The position numbers were made by a program, and so were the translations under genes. Shown here one piece after another: positions 55,301 through 61,855 of a stretch of 64,000 nucleotides of DNA. The stretch is from UBA2377 sp964525935 (lineage in GTDB: Bacteria; Verrucomicrobiota; Verrucomicrobiia; Opitutales; Opitutaceae): assembly GCA_964525935.1 (NCBI GenBank), contig CAZGJZ010000004.1, forward strand, positions 372,001 to 436,000, given 5' to 3'. Positions within the stretch are counted from its first letter, which is position 1. The number at the start of each line of letters is the position of its first letter. Below the pieces are notes generated by a model, which worked only from the letters and a program-made list of their open reading frames with translations, made no database searches and was not told the DNA's origin.

Positions 55301-55513
55301 GCCACTCATGCGCTGCTCGATGACCTGGGTCACGGAGTCCTCCACGGTCTTGGCCGAGGCGCCGGGATAGGTGGCGGCGATGGCGATCTGCGGCGGGGCG
55401 ATCTTCGGATACTGCGCGATGGGCAGCTGGTGGATCGCGATGGCGCCGGCCACCATGATGACAATCGCGATGACCCAGGCAAAGATGGGTCGGTCGATGA
55501 AGAAGCGGGCCAT
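52397..55513 (-). CDS. RND multidrug efflux pump, inner-membrane transporter (AcrB/HAE1 type)
   Basis: This 1038-residue protein is a complete HAE1-family proton-driven exporter. It begins MARFFIDRPIFAWVIAIVIM and carries the paired proton-relay Asp in LLVDDAIVVVENVERVM. Other family markers are GFSINTLTLFGVVLAIGLLV, SSYVNDFIDRGR in the porter domain and FAKENYDRGMSLIEAA in the last helices. Twelve membrane segments and two large periplasmic loops are evident from the hydrophobicity pattern. The gene lies between the periplasmic adaptor and the outer-membrane factor in the usual order. Its expression is probably governed by the MarR gene immediately upstream. Confidence 0.96.
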   Translation of the reverse strand: MARFFIDRPIFAWVIAIVIMVAGAIAIHQLPIAQYPKIAPPQIAIAATYPGASAKTVEDSVTQVIEQRMSGIDHLRYMESQSDSAGNVTITLTFDAEADPDIAQVQVQNKLALASPLLPQEVQQLGVRVTKSVRNFLIVVGFISTDGSMTATDIGDFAASRIQDPLSRVPGVGDIQSFATQYAMRIWLKPDQLNTYGLMPSDVSAAIKAQNAQVSAGQLGAEPSVAGQMINATITAQTRLETAEQFGAILIRVNADGSQIRLRDVARVELGAESYERNSRFNTQPATGFAIRPATGANALDTVAGIRAKIDELKPFFPPGLEVVYPLDTTPFVRLSVEEVVKTLVEAVVLVFLVMYLFLQNFRATLIPTIAVPVVLLGTFAIMAAAGFSINTLTLFGVVLAIGLLVDDAIVVVENVERVMHEEGLSPKEATKKSMTQITGALVGIALVLSAVFIPMAFFGGSTGVIYRQFSITIVSAMALSVLVALVLTPALCATLLKPVVAGHHHEKRGFFGWFNRLFDRSAKRYANGVTRLIHRGGRTLFVYVLILAGLVFLFRQIPTGFLPDEDQGILYAQAQLPPGATTAQSRAVLEKIEHHFLVDEKENVEGMFGVTGFSFSGFGQNQVFAFIRLKDWDSRHRDDQKVKAIQARAMAKFGKFKEAFVFAFAPPAVLELGTANGFEMRLTDNASHGHEALIAARNQLLGLAAADKRLRNVRPNGLDDNPQFRLDIDQEKASALGVSLADINATLAAAWGSSYVNDFIDRGRIKKVYLQADAPYRMVPDDINRWYVRNRTGTMVPFSSFSSARWTLGSPKLERFNGAPSVAIQGEPGVGSSSGVAMQAMTELAAKLPPGFGIQWAGLSYEERLSGSQGPALYAISLLIVFLCLAALYESWSIPAAVMLIVPLGVVGTLLAAWFRGLPNDVYFQVGLLTIVGLSAKNAILIVEFAKENYDRGMSLIEAAAHASRQRLRPILMTSLAFGLGVLPLALANGAGSGSQNAIGTGVFGGTLTATILGIFFVPVFFVVVLRFFRVKPAPTK

Positions 55514-55579
55514 GAGAGGAAAGGCTGAAGGAGGAAGGGAGAAGGAAGAAGGACTGAGGCGCGGGCGCGGCGGATGCGC

Positions 55580-56758
55580 TTAGCTGGATTTCGCGGGCGC
55601 GGTGGCGATGGGTTTGACGGGCGCGCCGGGACGGAGCTTCTGGCGGTTGTCGAGGATGACCTGGTCGCCGGGCTTCAAGCCATCGGTCACGAGCCACTTG
55701 TCGCCGACCGTGCGGGACGCTTGGAGCACGCGCACCTCGACCTTCTGGTCGGCGCCCACGACGAGCACGGTGGCCTGGCCTTGCGCGTTGCGGCTGACGA
55801 CGGCCTGCGGCACGAGGAGCGCATCGGGCTGGGTGCCTTCCTCGATGCGGGCGCGCACGAACATGCCGGGGAAGAGATCAAGCGACGGATTCGGCACGAT
55901 GCCGCGCAAGGTGACGGTGCCCGTGGTGGGGTTGACGGAGACGTCGGAGAATTCCAGCGAGCCGGCCTGCGGGTAGACCCGGCCGTTGCCGAGGATGACG
56001 GAGAGTTTCACGGCGGCATCGCCGGTGCGCTGCAAACGGCCGGAGGCGAGGGCCTCCTTGAGGCGGAGAACATCGTCGGCGGATTGGGTGAGATCGACGT
56101 AAAGCGGGTCGAGCTGCTGGACGGTGGCGAGCAGCGTGGCCGTGCCCTGCTGCACGTAGGCGCCCTCGGTGACCTCGGCGCGGCCGATGCGACCATTGAT
56201 GGGCGAGACGACACGCGTGTAGCCGAGGTTGATCTCGGCGGTTTGGACGGCGGCGCGGGCGGCGGCGACATCGGCGACGGATGAAAGCTGGCTGGCGACG
56301 GCGTTGTCGTAGGTTTGCTTGGCGATGGCGTCGTTGGCGACGAGGTCCTTGAAGCGCTCGGCCTGGGCCTGCGTGGAGGCGAGACCGGCCTCGGCCTTGG
56401 CGAGGGAGGCCCGGGCGCTGTCGAGCGCGGCCTGATACGGGGCCGGGTCGATCTCGAAGAGGACGTCGCCAGCGTTGACGTCGGCGCCCTCGGTGAAGAG
56501 GCGCTTTTGCACGATGCCATTGATGCGCGCGCGGACCTCGGCGACGCGGAAGGCGGAGGTGCGGCCGGGCAGTTCCTGCGAAAGTGTGACGGCGGCGGGC
56601 TGGATGATCAGGACGCTGGCCTCCAGCGCGACGGGGGCGGCGGGCGCAGTGGCCTTGCCGCGGCCGCAGCCGCTGGCGAAAAACAGCGTGGCCGAGGCGG
56701 CGACGGCAGTGGCGAGGATTCCGAGCCGGCGGGAGCGGCAAACGAGGGAGACATTCAT
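55580..56758 (-). CDS. RND efflux periplasmic adaptor (AcrA-type lipoprotein)
   Basis: The ATG at 56758 (MNVSLVCRSRRLGILA) gives 392 residues and a lipobox FFASGC with Cys31; an in-frame ATG at 56842 overlaps the MarR gene and is rejected. The adaptor shows the barrel-sandwich lipoyl halves (VRARINGIVQKRLFTEGADV, RVVSPINGRIGRAEVTEGA), an alpha-hairpin between them and a beta-barrel/membrane-proximal region ending GDQVILDNRQKLRPGAPV. It docks the AcrB-type pump to the outer-membrane channel. It precedes the pump gene by 66 bp and follows MarR by 10 bp, so the order is marR-adaptor-pump-OMF. Confidence 0.94.
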   Translation of the reverse strand: MNVSLVCRSRRLGILATAVAASATLFFASGCGRGKATAPAAPVALEASVLIIQPAAVTLSQELPGRTSAFRVAEVRARINGIVQKRLFTEGADVNAGDVLFEIDPAPYQAALDSARASLAKAEAGLASTQAQAERFKDLVANDAIAKQTYDNAVASQLSSVADVAAARAAVQTAEINLGYTRVVSPINGRIGRAEVTEGAYVQQGTATLLATVQQLDPLYVDLTQSADDVLRLKEALASGRLQRTGDAAVKLSVILGNGRVYPQAGSLEFSDVSVNPTTGTVTLRGIVPNPSLDLFPGMFVRARIEEGTQPDALLVPQAVVSRNAQGQATVLVVGADQKVEVRVLQASRTVGDKWLVTDGLKPGDQVILDNRQKLRPGAPVKPIATAPAKSS

Positions 56759-56768
56759 GGAGGTGAAA

Positions 56769-57287
56769 TTAGACGCGGGAAGGAGTGTTTTCGGAAAAGA
56801 GATCGCGCAGCCGGGCGCAGGCTTGATCCAGCCGGTCGGCATCCTGCGGCTCGAGGGTGGACATGAGGCGGTTGATCGACTGGAGGCAGTGGTGCAGGGC
56901 CGAGGAAAACACGCGGTGGCCCTCGGGCGTCGCCTTCAACGTGAAGGTGCGGCGGTCCTGGGTGTTGCGCTGGCGCGTGATCAGGCCGGAGACCTCGAGG
57001 CGGCCAAGAATCGTGGAAATGACCTGGCGGGGCAGGCCCAGGCCGGTCGAAACATCGGTGGGCGTGATGCCCTCCGCCTCGTGCTTGATCACCTGGGCGA
57101 GCAGCCGGAAGCCGTTTTCCGTGAGATCGCTCCGGGCCAGTTCGCGGCGCAACCACTGGCCCAGCGTCTGACAGGCGTCCATCAAGCCGAAGAGCGTCTG
57201 ACATTTCCGCTCCGAAGCGCGGGAATCATCCCGGGCGACCGCGAGCAGGACTTCGCAAGCGGGATCATGACTGGGTAGGGCGGACAT
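56769..57287 (-). CDS. MarR-family regulator of the efflux operon
   Basis: The ATG at 57287 (MSALPSHDPACEVLLAV) gives 172 residues; an earlier in-frame ATG at 57341 would overlap the shared promoter. The winged-helix core is ARSDLTENGFRLLAQVI, then TDVSTGLGLPRQVISTILGR and VSGLITRQRNTQDRRTFTL with the wing Arg residues, followed by a C-terminal dimerisation helix. As the first gene of the RND operon it is likely an auto-repressor released by the pump's substrates. It is divergent from a LysR-type gene, and the two share an 81-bp region. Confidence 0.92.
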   Translation of the reverse strand: MSALPSHDPACEVLLAVARDDSRASERKCQTLFGLMDACQTLGQWLRRELARSDLTENGFRLLAQVIKHEAEGITPTDVSTGLGLPRQVISTILGRLEVSGLITRQRNTQDRRTFTLKATPEGHRVFSSALHHCLQSINRLMSTLEPQDADRLDQACARLRDLFSENTPSRV

Positions 57288-57341
57288 GGTCTCAGGATAA
57301 CCCAGCCTGCCGAAAGCGGTATTACTTTGTTGTTTGCGCAC

Positions 57342-57360
57342 TGATAACTTTGAGGTATCA
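57342..57360. promoter_or_regulatory. Candidate LysR operator (TGATA-N9-TATCA)
   Basis: A perfect 5-bp inverted repeat TGATA-N9-TATCA (a T-N11-A type LysR box at GATA...TATC) lies 8 bp before the LysR start and 54 bp upstream of the MarR start. It sits in the 81-bp divergent region. LysR auto-repression here is likely by analogy. Confidence 0.5.
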
Positions 57361-57368
57361 GGCCCCGC

Positions 57369-58289
57369 GTGGAACTAAGGCATTTGCGATATTTTGTGGC
57401 GGTGGCGGAAGCGTTGAGTTTCCGGCGGGCCGCCGAACAGCTGCGGGTCGCGCAGCCGGCGTTGAGCAAGCAGATCAAGGACCTCGAGGGCACGGTCGGC
57501 GTGCGCCTGCTCGACCGCAATACGAGCGGCGTCATGCTGACGAATGCGGGCGCGGTGTTCCTCGATGAGGCGAGGGATATCCTGGAGCGGGTCGAAATGG
57601 GGGCGAGCGCGGCGCGCGAGGCGGCGGCGGGCCGGGTGGGCAAGCTGACCGTGGGCAACCTCGGGGCGATGTCCGCAGGCTTTCTGCCGGCCACGCTGTC
57701 GACGTTTCGCACGCAGTATCCGCAGGTGGAGGTGAATTTGAACGAGATGAGCCTGCCGGACCAGATGGCGGCGCTGCAGGCGGGGGCGATCCAGGTGGGC
57801 TTCACCATCGAGGCCGGGGCTTCGCTGCCGCGGGGATTGGACCACGTGCAGGTCCTGGAATCGCGCGTGACCGTGGCCATGGGCCGGGATCACGCACGGG
57901 CGCAGGCGCCGCGCATCTCGCTCGCGGACCTCGCGGAGGAGCAGTTCCTCTGCGTGGGCGAGACGGAGCGACACAACCTGCACCGGCAACGAATCCAGAC
58001 GATCCTGGCCAACCGGGGCATCAAGCACCGGCCGTTGCGGCGCGTGAACGGCTTTGAGTCGCTGATCGCGATGATCGCGGGCGATCAGGGAATTTCGATC
58101 ATGCTGCCGCAGGTGAGAAACCCGGAGAACATCGTTTTCCGCCGGATCAAGGAGGAAGGCGACGATCTGGTCGTGCGACTCTCTGCCGTCTGGCGGCAAG
58201 GCATGCAATCGCAGCTCGCGAGCAATTTTGTCGAAGTGCTGCGCACGGTGACCAAACGTTATCGGCTGGAAGCGAAGCCCAAGGCGTGA
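57369..58289 (+). CDS. LysR-family transcriptional regulator
   Basis: The start is GTG at 57369, giving MELRHLRYFVAVAEALSFRR, the standard LysR N-terminus; no ATG fits. The 306-residue protein has the helix-turn-helix AAEQLRVAQPALSKQIKDLE and a full effector-binding domain of two alpha/beta lobes (KLTVGNLGAMSAGFLPATLS, LQAGAIQVGFTIEAGASLPR). It diverges from the marR-led efflux operon with a candidate LysR box in between, so it may act on that operon, on itself, or both. The effector is unknown. It converges on the beta-lactamase gene. Confidence 0.93.
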   Translation: MELRHLRYFVAVAEALSFRRAAEQLRVAQPALSKQIKDLEGTVGVRLLDRNTSGVMLTNAGAVFLDEARDILERVEMGASAAREAAAGRVGKLTVGNLGAMSAGFLPATLSTFRTQYPQVEVNLNEMSLPDQMAALQAGAIQVGFTIEAGASLPRGLDHVQVLESRVTVAMGRDHARAQAPRISLADLAEEQFLCVGETERHNLHRQRIQTILANRGIKHRPLRRVNGFESLIAMIAGDQGISIMLPQVRNPENIVFRRIKEEGDDLVVRLSAVWRQGMQSQLASNFVEVLRTVTKRYRLEAKPKA

Positions 58290-58342
58290 GGCGAAGCCGG
58301 GGAGAGGTGAGCGGTGAACCCACCCAGCTCGGCGGACTCGGC

Positions 58343-59152
58343 TTATTCGGGATTTAGCGCGCCCAAGGATGCGAGGATGGCGCGGGTAATGGCCTCCCGT
58401 TTTGGCAGGTCGTCCATTCGATTTGGGGTATCAATATTCAAGGCAAAGAAAACCGCCCCGGTTGGTTGCTCGACCCAACCCACCCACCATCCGATCTTGC
58501 CGCTCCAGCCCGTCTTCGCACGCAAGATCCACTCACGCCCGGCTTCAACGATCATGATGTCTTTCACGAGCCGTTGATGCGCGATGCTGCAAGGAAGTTG
58601 GTTCCGGTAGAGCTTCTGCAGAAATTCGACCTGCTCGGCTGCGGTGATCCGCAGATTGCCTTCCACCCAAAACGGATCCGCGCCGGTGGGGTCCTCGTTG
58701 CCATACTGGATTTTTTCCAAGTATTTCCTTTCGCCTTTCTCGCCAAGCTCCCGGGCAAACTTCTGATAGACCCAAACGACGGAATAGCGCATGGAAGACC
58801 GAAGGTTCTGATCCTGGTCCCAACCGGAGTAAGCTCCCGGAATCCCATCCCAGGCGATGGTTTCAAACTCGTCGCGGATCAGGCCGGCATCCAGGGCGAA
58901 AAGGGCATGCGGGATCTTAAAGGTCGAAGCGGGTGGAAAGCGTTTTTGGGCGCGATCAATTCCGTATACCCAATCAGCTTTCGAACCGGTTCGTTCATCG
59001 GAAATCACAATGGTGCCTTCGGCCTTGAACTGTTTAAAGTATTGCGCCCAGTCAGGGCGTTCCAGCGCAGCTGCGGCGGAGGCTTCCGAGGATGAAGGCG
59101 CAACGAAAACCACGCCGATCAGGATGGGGAGCAGACGAAGGAATTTAGGCAT
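58343..59152 (-). CDS. Class D (OXA-type) beta-lactamase
   Basis: The ATG at 59152 (MPKFLRLLPILIGVVFV) gives 269 residues with a signal peptide ending near ASAAAA. Serine beta-lactamase motifs are complete for class D: nucleophile S76-T-F-K79 in PPASTFKIPHALFAL, S124-V-V126 in MRYSVVW, Y150-G-N152, FWVEGNLRIT, and K213-T-G215 in RAKTGWSGKIGWW. It should hydrolyse penicillins and perhaps other beta-lactams in the periplasm. Sampled lines of this gene are about 50-60 percent GC, lower than neighbouring genes, suggesting acquisition. No insertion element flanks it. Confidence 0.93.
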   Translation of the reverse strand: MPKFLRLLPILIGVVFVAPSSSEASAAAALERPDWAQYFKQFKAEGTIVISDERTGSKADWVYGIDRAQKRFPPASTFKIPHALFALDAGLIRDEFETIAWDGIPGAYSGWDQDQNLRSSMRYSVVWVYQKFARELGEKGERKYLEKIQYGNEDPTGADPFWVEGNLRITAAEQVEFLQKLYRNQLPCSIAHQRLVKDIMIVEAGREWILRAKTGWSGKIGWWVGWVEQPTGAVFFALNIDTPNRMDDLPKREAITRAILASLGALNPE

Positions 59153-59168
59153 GATGCTTGTCAGGACT

Positions 59169-59753
59169 TCAGCGCAGCCGCGCGCACTGGGCGTGGCGGG
59201 GACAGGCGAGGAGGTGGTCGTTGACCATGCCGCTGGCCTGCATGAACGCATACATGATGGTGGAGCCGACGAATTTGAAGCCGCGCTTGAGCAGATCCTT
59301 GCTCAGCGCATCGCTCTCCGGGCTGCGCACGGGGATGGTTTTCGAGGTGCGGTGACGGTTGACGACCGGCCGGCCGCCGACGAAGGACCACAGGTAGCGG
59401 TCGAAGCTGCCGAACTCCTTTTGCACGGCGAGAAAGGCGGCGGCGTTGCGGATGGTGGCGGCGATCTTGAGGCGGTTGCGCACGATGCCGGCGTCGGCGA
59501 GGAGGGCGGCGACCTTGCGGGCGTCGTATTGGGCGATGAGGTGCGCGTCGAACTGGTCGAAGGCGAGGCGGTAGTTTTCGCGTTTGCTGAGGATCGTGGT
59601 CCAGCTCAGGCCGGCCTGGGCGCCCTCGAGGATGAGCAACTCAAACAGCGCGCGGTCGTCGTGCAGCGGCATGCCCCACTCGGTATCGTGGTAGGTGAGG
59701 TTGGGCTCGCTATGGGCCCAGGTGCAGCGGACGGGGGCGGATTTCTTTTTCAT
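59169..59753 (-). CDS. tag: DNA-3-methyladenine glycosylase I
   Basis: This 194-residue enzyme excises 3-methyladenine from DNA. The family signature is visible as VRCTWAHSEPNLTYHDTEWG at the N-terminus, carrying a zinc Cys and His and the E of the base pocket. It is followed by LFELLILEGAQAGLSWTTIL. The C-terminal zinc ligands lie in NDHLLACPRHAQCARL. Length matches Tag proteins. It is only 16 bp from the beta-lactamase start on the same strand, so it may be co-transcribed with it, although the composition difference suggests the latter was inserted downstream of an existing gene. Confidence 0.93.
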   Translation of the reverse strand: MKKKSAPVRCTWAHSEPNLTYHDTEWGMPLHDDRALFELLILEGAQAGLSWTTILSKRENYRLAFDQFDAHLIAQYDARKVAALLADAGIVRNRLKIAATIRNAAAFLAVQKEFGSFDRYLWSFVGGRPVVNRHRTSKTIPVRSPESDALSKDLLKRGFKFVGSTIMYAFMQASGMVNDHLLACPRHAQCARLR

Positions 59754-59792
59754 GGGACGGACAGTATGCCAGCGCGGGCTGACAACGTCATG

Positions 59793-60542
59793 TCAGGAGA
59801 CTTTGCCGGTGGAGGCGGAAGCCTTGGCGGCGGTGAGTTGGGCCAGGGCTTCCTCGCCGAGCGGGGCGTGTTTTACGCGCAGGCTGTCGGCGAACTCGCG
59901 GGCAAAATCACGGCGGAGCCGCGCGTTGATGGCAGCGGTGATGAGCATGGCGAGCAGCGCGCCGAGGGAGGCGAGCGCCATGTCCTTGTGCGCGTCCCAG
60001 ACATCGCCCTGCGAGCCGAGGTAGGCTTCGCCGAGGTCGCCGCCGAAGAGCTCGGCCGCGGCCCATTCGAAAAGTTCGAAGAGCATCGACGTGCTCATCG
60101 TGAGATCGAGCGGGAGAAAGTAGCCCCAGAAGCCGCGGACATCGGCGACGCGCAGGAAGACCTCGCGGATCGGGTAGGCGAGAAGGAAGCCGTAGGCGAA
60201 ATGCACGAGCCGGTCGAAATGGTTGCGCTGGAGGCCGAGGGCGTCGTTGAGCGTCACGCCGAAGAGGGCGCGCCACCAGTCGTTGTAAGGCACCTCGGCG
60301 TAGGTCCAGTGCGCGCCGGTTTCATGGAGGCAAAGGAAAATGAAAATCAACGCATAGCTCAGGCGCGACAACGGCAGCCGGCGATAGGTGACGGCGAGCA
60401 GCACGAAGGCGACGGCGACGAGGACGTTTTCCAGCAGCCAGTCACCCGGATAGTGGGCGCCGATGCCCGAGCGGATGACGAGGCCGACCATCAGCAGCGC
60501 CAGGACCGTGACGAAACGGGCGCGGGGAATCCGGGAAAGCAT
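59793..60542 (-). CDS. YjdF-like (DUF2238) integral membrane protein
   Basis: The 249-residue product has about six to seven membrane segments (VTVLALLMVGLVIRSGIGA, NVLVAVAFVLLAVTYRRL, LSYALIFIFLCLHETGAHW). The conserved motifs of the DUF2238/YjdF family are present: ETGAHWTYAEVPYNDW and RNHFDRLVHFAYGFLLAYP, followed by GDVWDAHKDMALASLGAL. Function is unknown in this family; conserved acidic and His residues in the membrane region hint at a metal or lipid role. It lies 39 bp upstream of the tag start and on the same strand. Confidence 0.88.
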   Translation of the reverse strand: MLSRIPRARFVTVLALLMVGLVIRSGIGAHYPGDWLLENVLVAVAFVLLAVTYRRLPLSRLSYALIFIFLCLHETGAHWTYAEVPYNDWWRALFGVTLNDALGLQRNHFDRLVHFAYGFLLAYPIREVFLRVADVRGFWGYFLPLDLTMSTSMLFELFEWAAAELFGGDLGEAYLGSQGDVWDAHKDMALASLGALLAMLITAAINARLRRDFAREFADSLRVKHAPLGEEALAQLTAAKASASTGKVS

Positions 60543-60621
60543 GCGCCCAGCGTGCGTTCACGGCCGGGTGAGTCGAACGGAAAACCGACGCGAGTGCGGC
60601 GCGGCCCGGCGCGAGCGACGT

Positions 60622-61116
60622 TTAATCGGTCGCGCTGAGGAGGCTGCGGAGATCGAGCGGAGCGGTGATCATGGCGAGGCCACCCGTGGGAGTGCGCGGC
60701 CATTTTTCCTGCGGGCGGTCCCAGTAAAGCTCGACGCCGTTTTCGTCGGGGTCACGCAGGTAAAGCGCCTCGCTCACGCCATGGTCGGAAGCGCCATCGA
60801 GCGGGATGTTGGCGGCGCGGAGCCGGCGCAGGGCATCGGCGAGCGCGCTCCGGGTTGGGTAGAGAATCGCGGTGTGAAACAATCCCGTGTGGCCGGGCGG
60901 GGGCGGGGTGCCGCCGAGGCTTTCCCACGTGTTGAGACCGATGTGATGGTGGTAGCCGCCCGCCGAAATGAACGCCGCCTGCGTCCCGTATTTTTGCATC
61001 AGCTCAAAGCCGAGGACGCCGCAGTAGAAGCCGAGGGCGCGGTCGAGGTTGGCGACCTTGAGGTGCACATGGCCGATGCGGACACCGGGATGGATGGAGG
61101 GTTTGGTAGCGGACAT
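60622..61116 (-). CDS. VOC-family glyoxalase/dioxygenase-like protein
   Basis: This 164-residue protein carries a vicinal-oxygen-chelate fold. IGHVHLKVANLDRALGFYCG gives the first metal His, GGYHHHIGLNTW a second, and LRDPDENGVELYWDRP the closing Glu. These motifs match the CatE-like, catechol-2,3-dioxygenase-type VOC proteins, though the usual second half of extradiol enzymes is absent. Its substrate cannot be deduced. Start at 61116 is the only good ATG. It lies 43 bp after the kdpE stop, on the same strand, with no sign of a terminator between them. Confidence 0.88.
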   Translation of the reverse strand: MSATKPSIHPGVRIGHVHLKVANLDRALGFYCGVLGFELMQKYGTQAAFISAGGYHHHIGLNTWESLGGTPPPPGHTGLFHTAILYPTRSALADALRRLRAANIPLDGASDHGVSEALYLRDPDENGVELYWDRPQEKWPRTPTGGLAMITAPLDLRSLLSATD

Positions 61117-61159
61117 GTGAACACCGTGGCCAAATCGGGCCGGATTGCAAAAAACGCCG

Positions 61160-61855
61160 TTACTCGACGAGGCGATAGCCGATGCCGGCGTCGGTCTTGA
61201 GGTGGCGTGGCGCGTGCGGGTCGGTCTCCAGTTTTTGCCGCAGGTGGGTCATATGCACGCGGAGATAGTCGCTGCGCTCTTCGGCGGCCGGGCCCCAGAC
61301 TTCGCGCAGGATTTGCCGGTGGGTGACGACCTTGCCCCGATGCTGGACCAATAACTTGAGAAAAGCGTATTCCTTGGCGGTCAAGCGAACTTCCTCGCCA
61401 GCGCGCCGGACGATGCGGGCCGCCTGGTCGAGCTCGACGTCGCCAAATTTCACGATGGCCGGTTCGCCGGTTCCGGGCGTGCGACGCAGGATGGCGCGGA
61501 CGCGCGCGAGGAGTTCGCGACCGCCGAAAGGCTTGGTGAGATAATCGTCGGCACCGGCATCGAGGGCGGCGATCTTGTCGTCCTCGCCCTCACGGACGGA
61601 AAGCACCAGGACCGGCACGCGCGACCATTCGCGCAACCGGCGGATGACTTCGGTGCCGTCGAGATCGGGCAGGCCGAGATCGAGGATGATGCCGTCGGGC
61701 GCCTGATGGGCGACTTCCTGCAGGCCGAGCAGGCCGTTCTCCGTTTCGCGCACGGCATAGCCGCCCGATTCCAGGGTGACGCGCAGCAGGCGGCGGATTT
61801 GCCGCTCGTCGTCGATGACGAGCAGCACGGGCTGGGCGGCGGGCGAGGAGCTCAT
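61160..61855 (-). CDS. kdpE: Response regulator KdpE
   Basis: The ATG at 61855 overlaps the end of kdpD by 4 bp (ATGA), so longer in-frame extensions into kdpD are rejected. The 231-residue protein has an OmpR-type receiver with acidic pair D15-D16, phospho-acceptor Asp59 in GIILDLGLPDLDG and Lys in LTKPFGG. A winged-helix output domain follows (LTAKEYAFLKLLVQHRGKVV, DYLRVHMTHLRQKLE, ending DAGIGYRLVE). The ending and the neighbouring KdpD identify it as KdpE, activator of the high-affinity potassium ATPase genes kdpFABC, which would be expected beyond the right edge. Confidence 0.93.
   Translation of the reverse strand: MSSSPAAQPVLLVIDDERQIRRLLRVTLESGGYAVRETENGLLGLQEVAHQAPDGIILDLGLPDLDGTEVIRRLREWSRVPVLVLSVREGEDDKIAALDAGADDYLTKPFGGRELLARVRAILRRTPGTGEPAIVKFGDVELDQAARIVRRAGEEVRLTAKEYAFLKLLVQHRGKVVTHRQILREVWGPAAEERSDYLRVHMTHLRQKLETDPHAPRHLKTDAGIGYRLVE

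Noticed and set aside
52289..55528. A 1079-codon plus-strand open frame opposite the RND pump
   Set aside because: The translation is a low-complexity Glu/Gly/Asp-rich shadow. The minus-strand AcrB-type protein is complete with family motifs.
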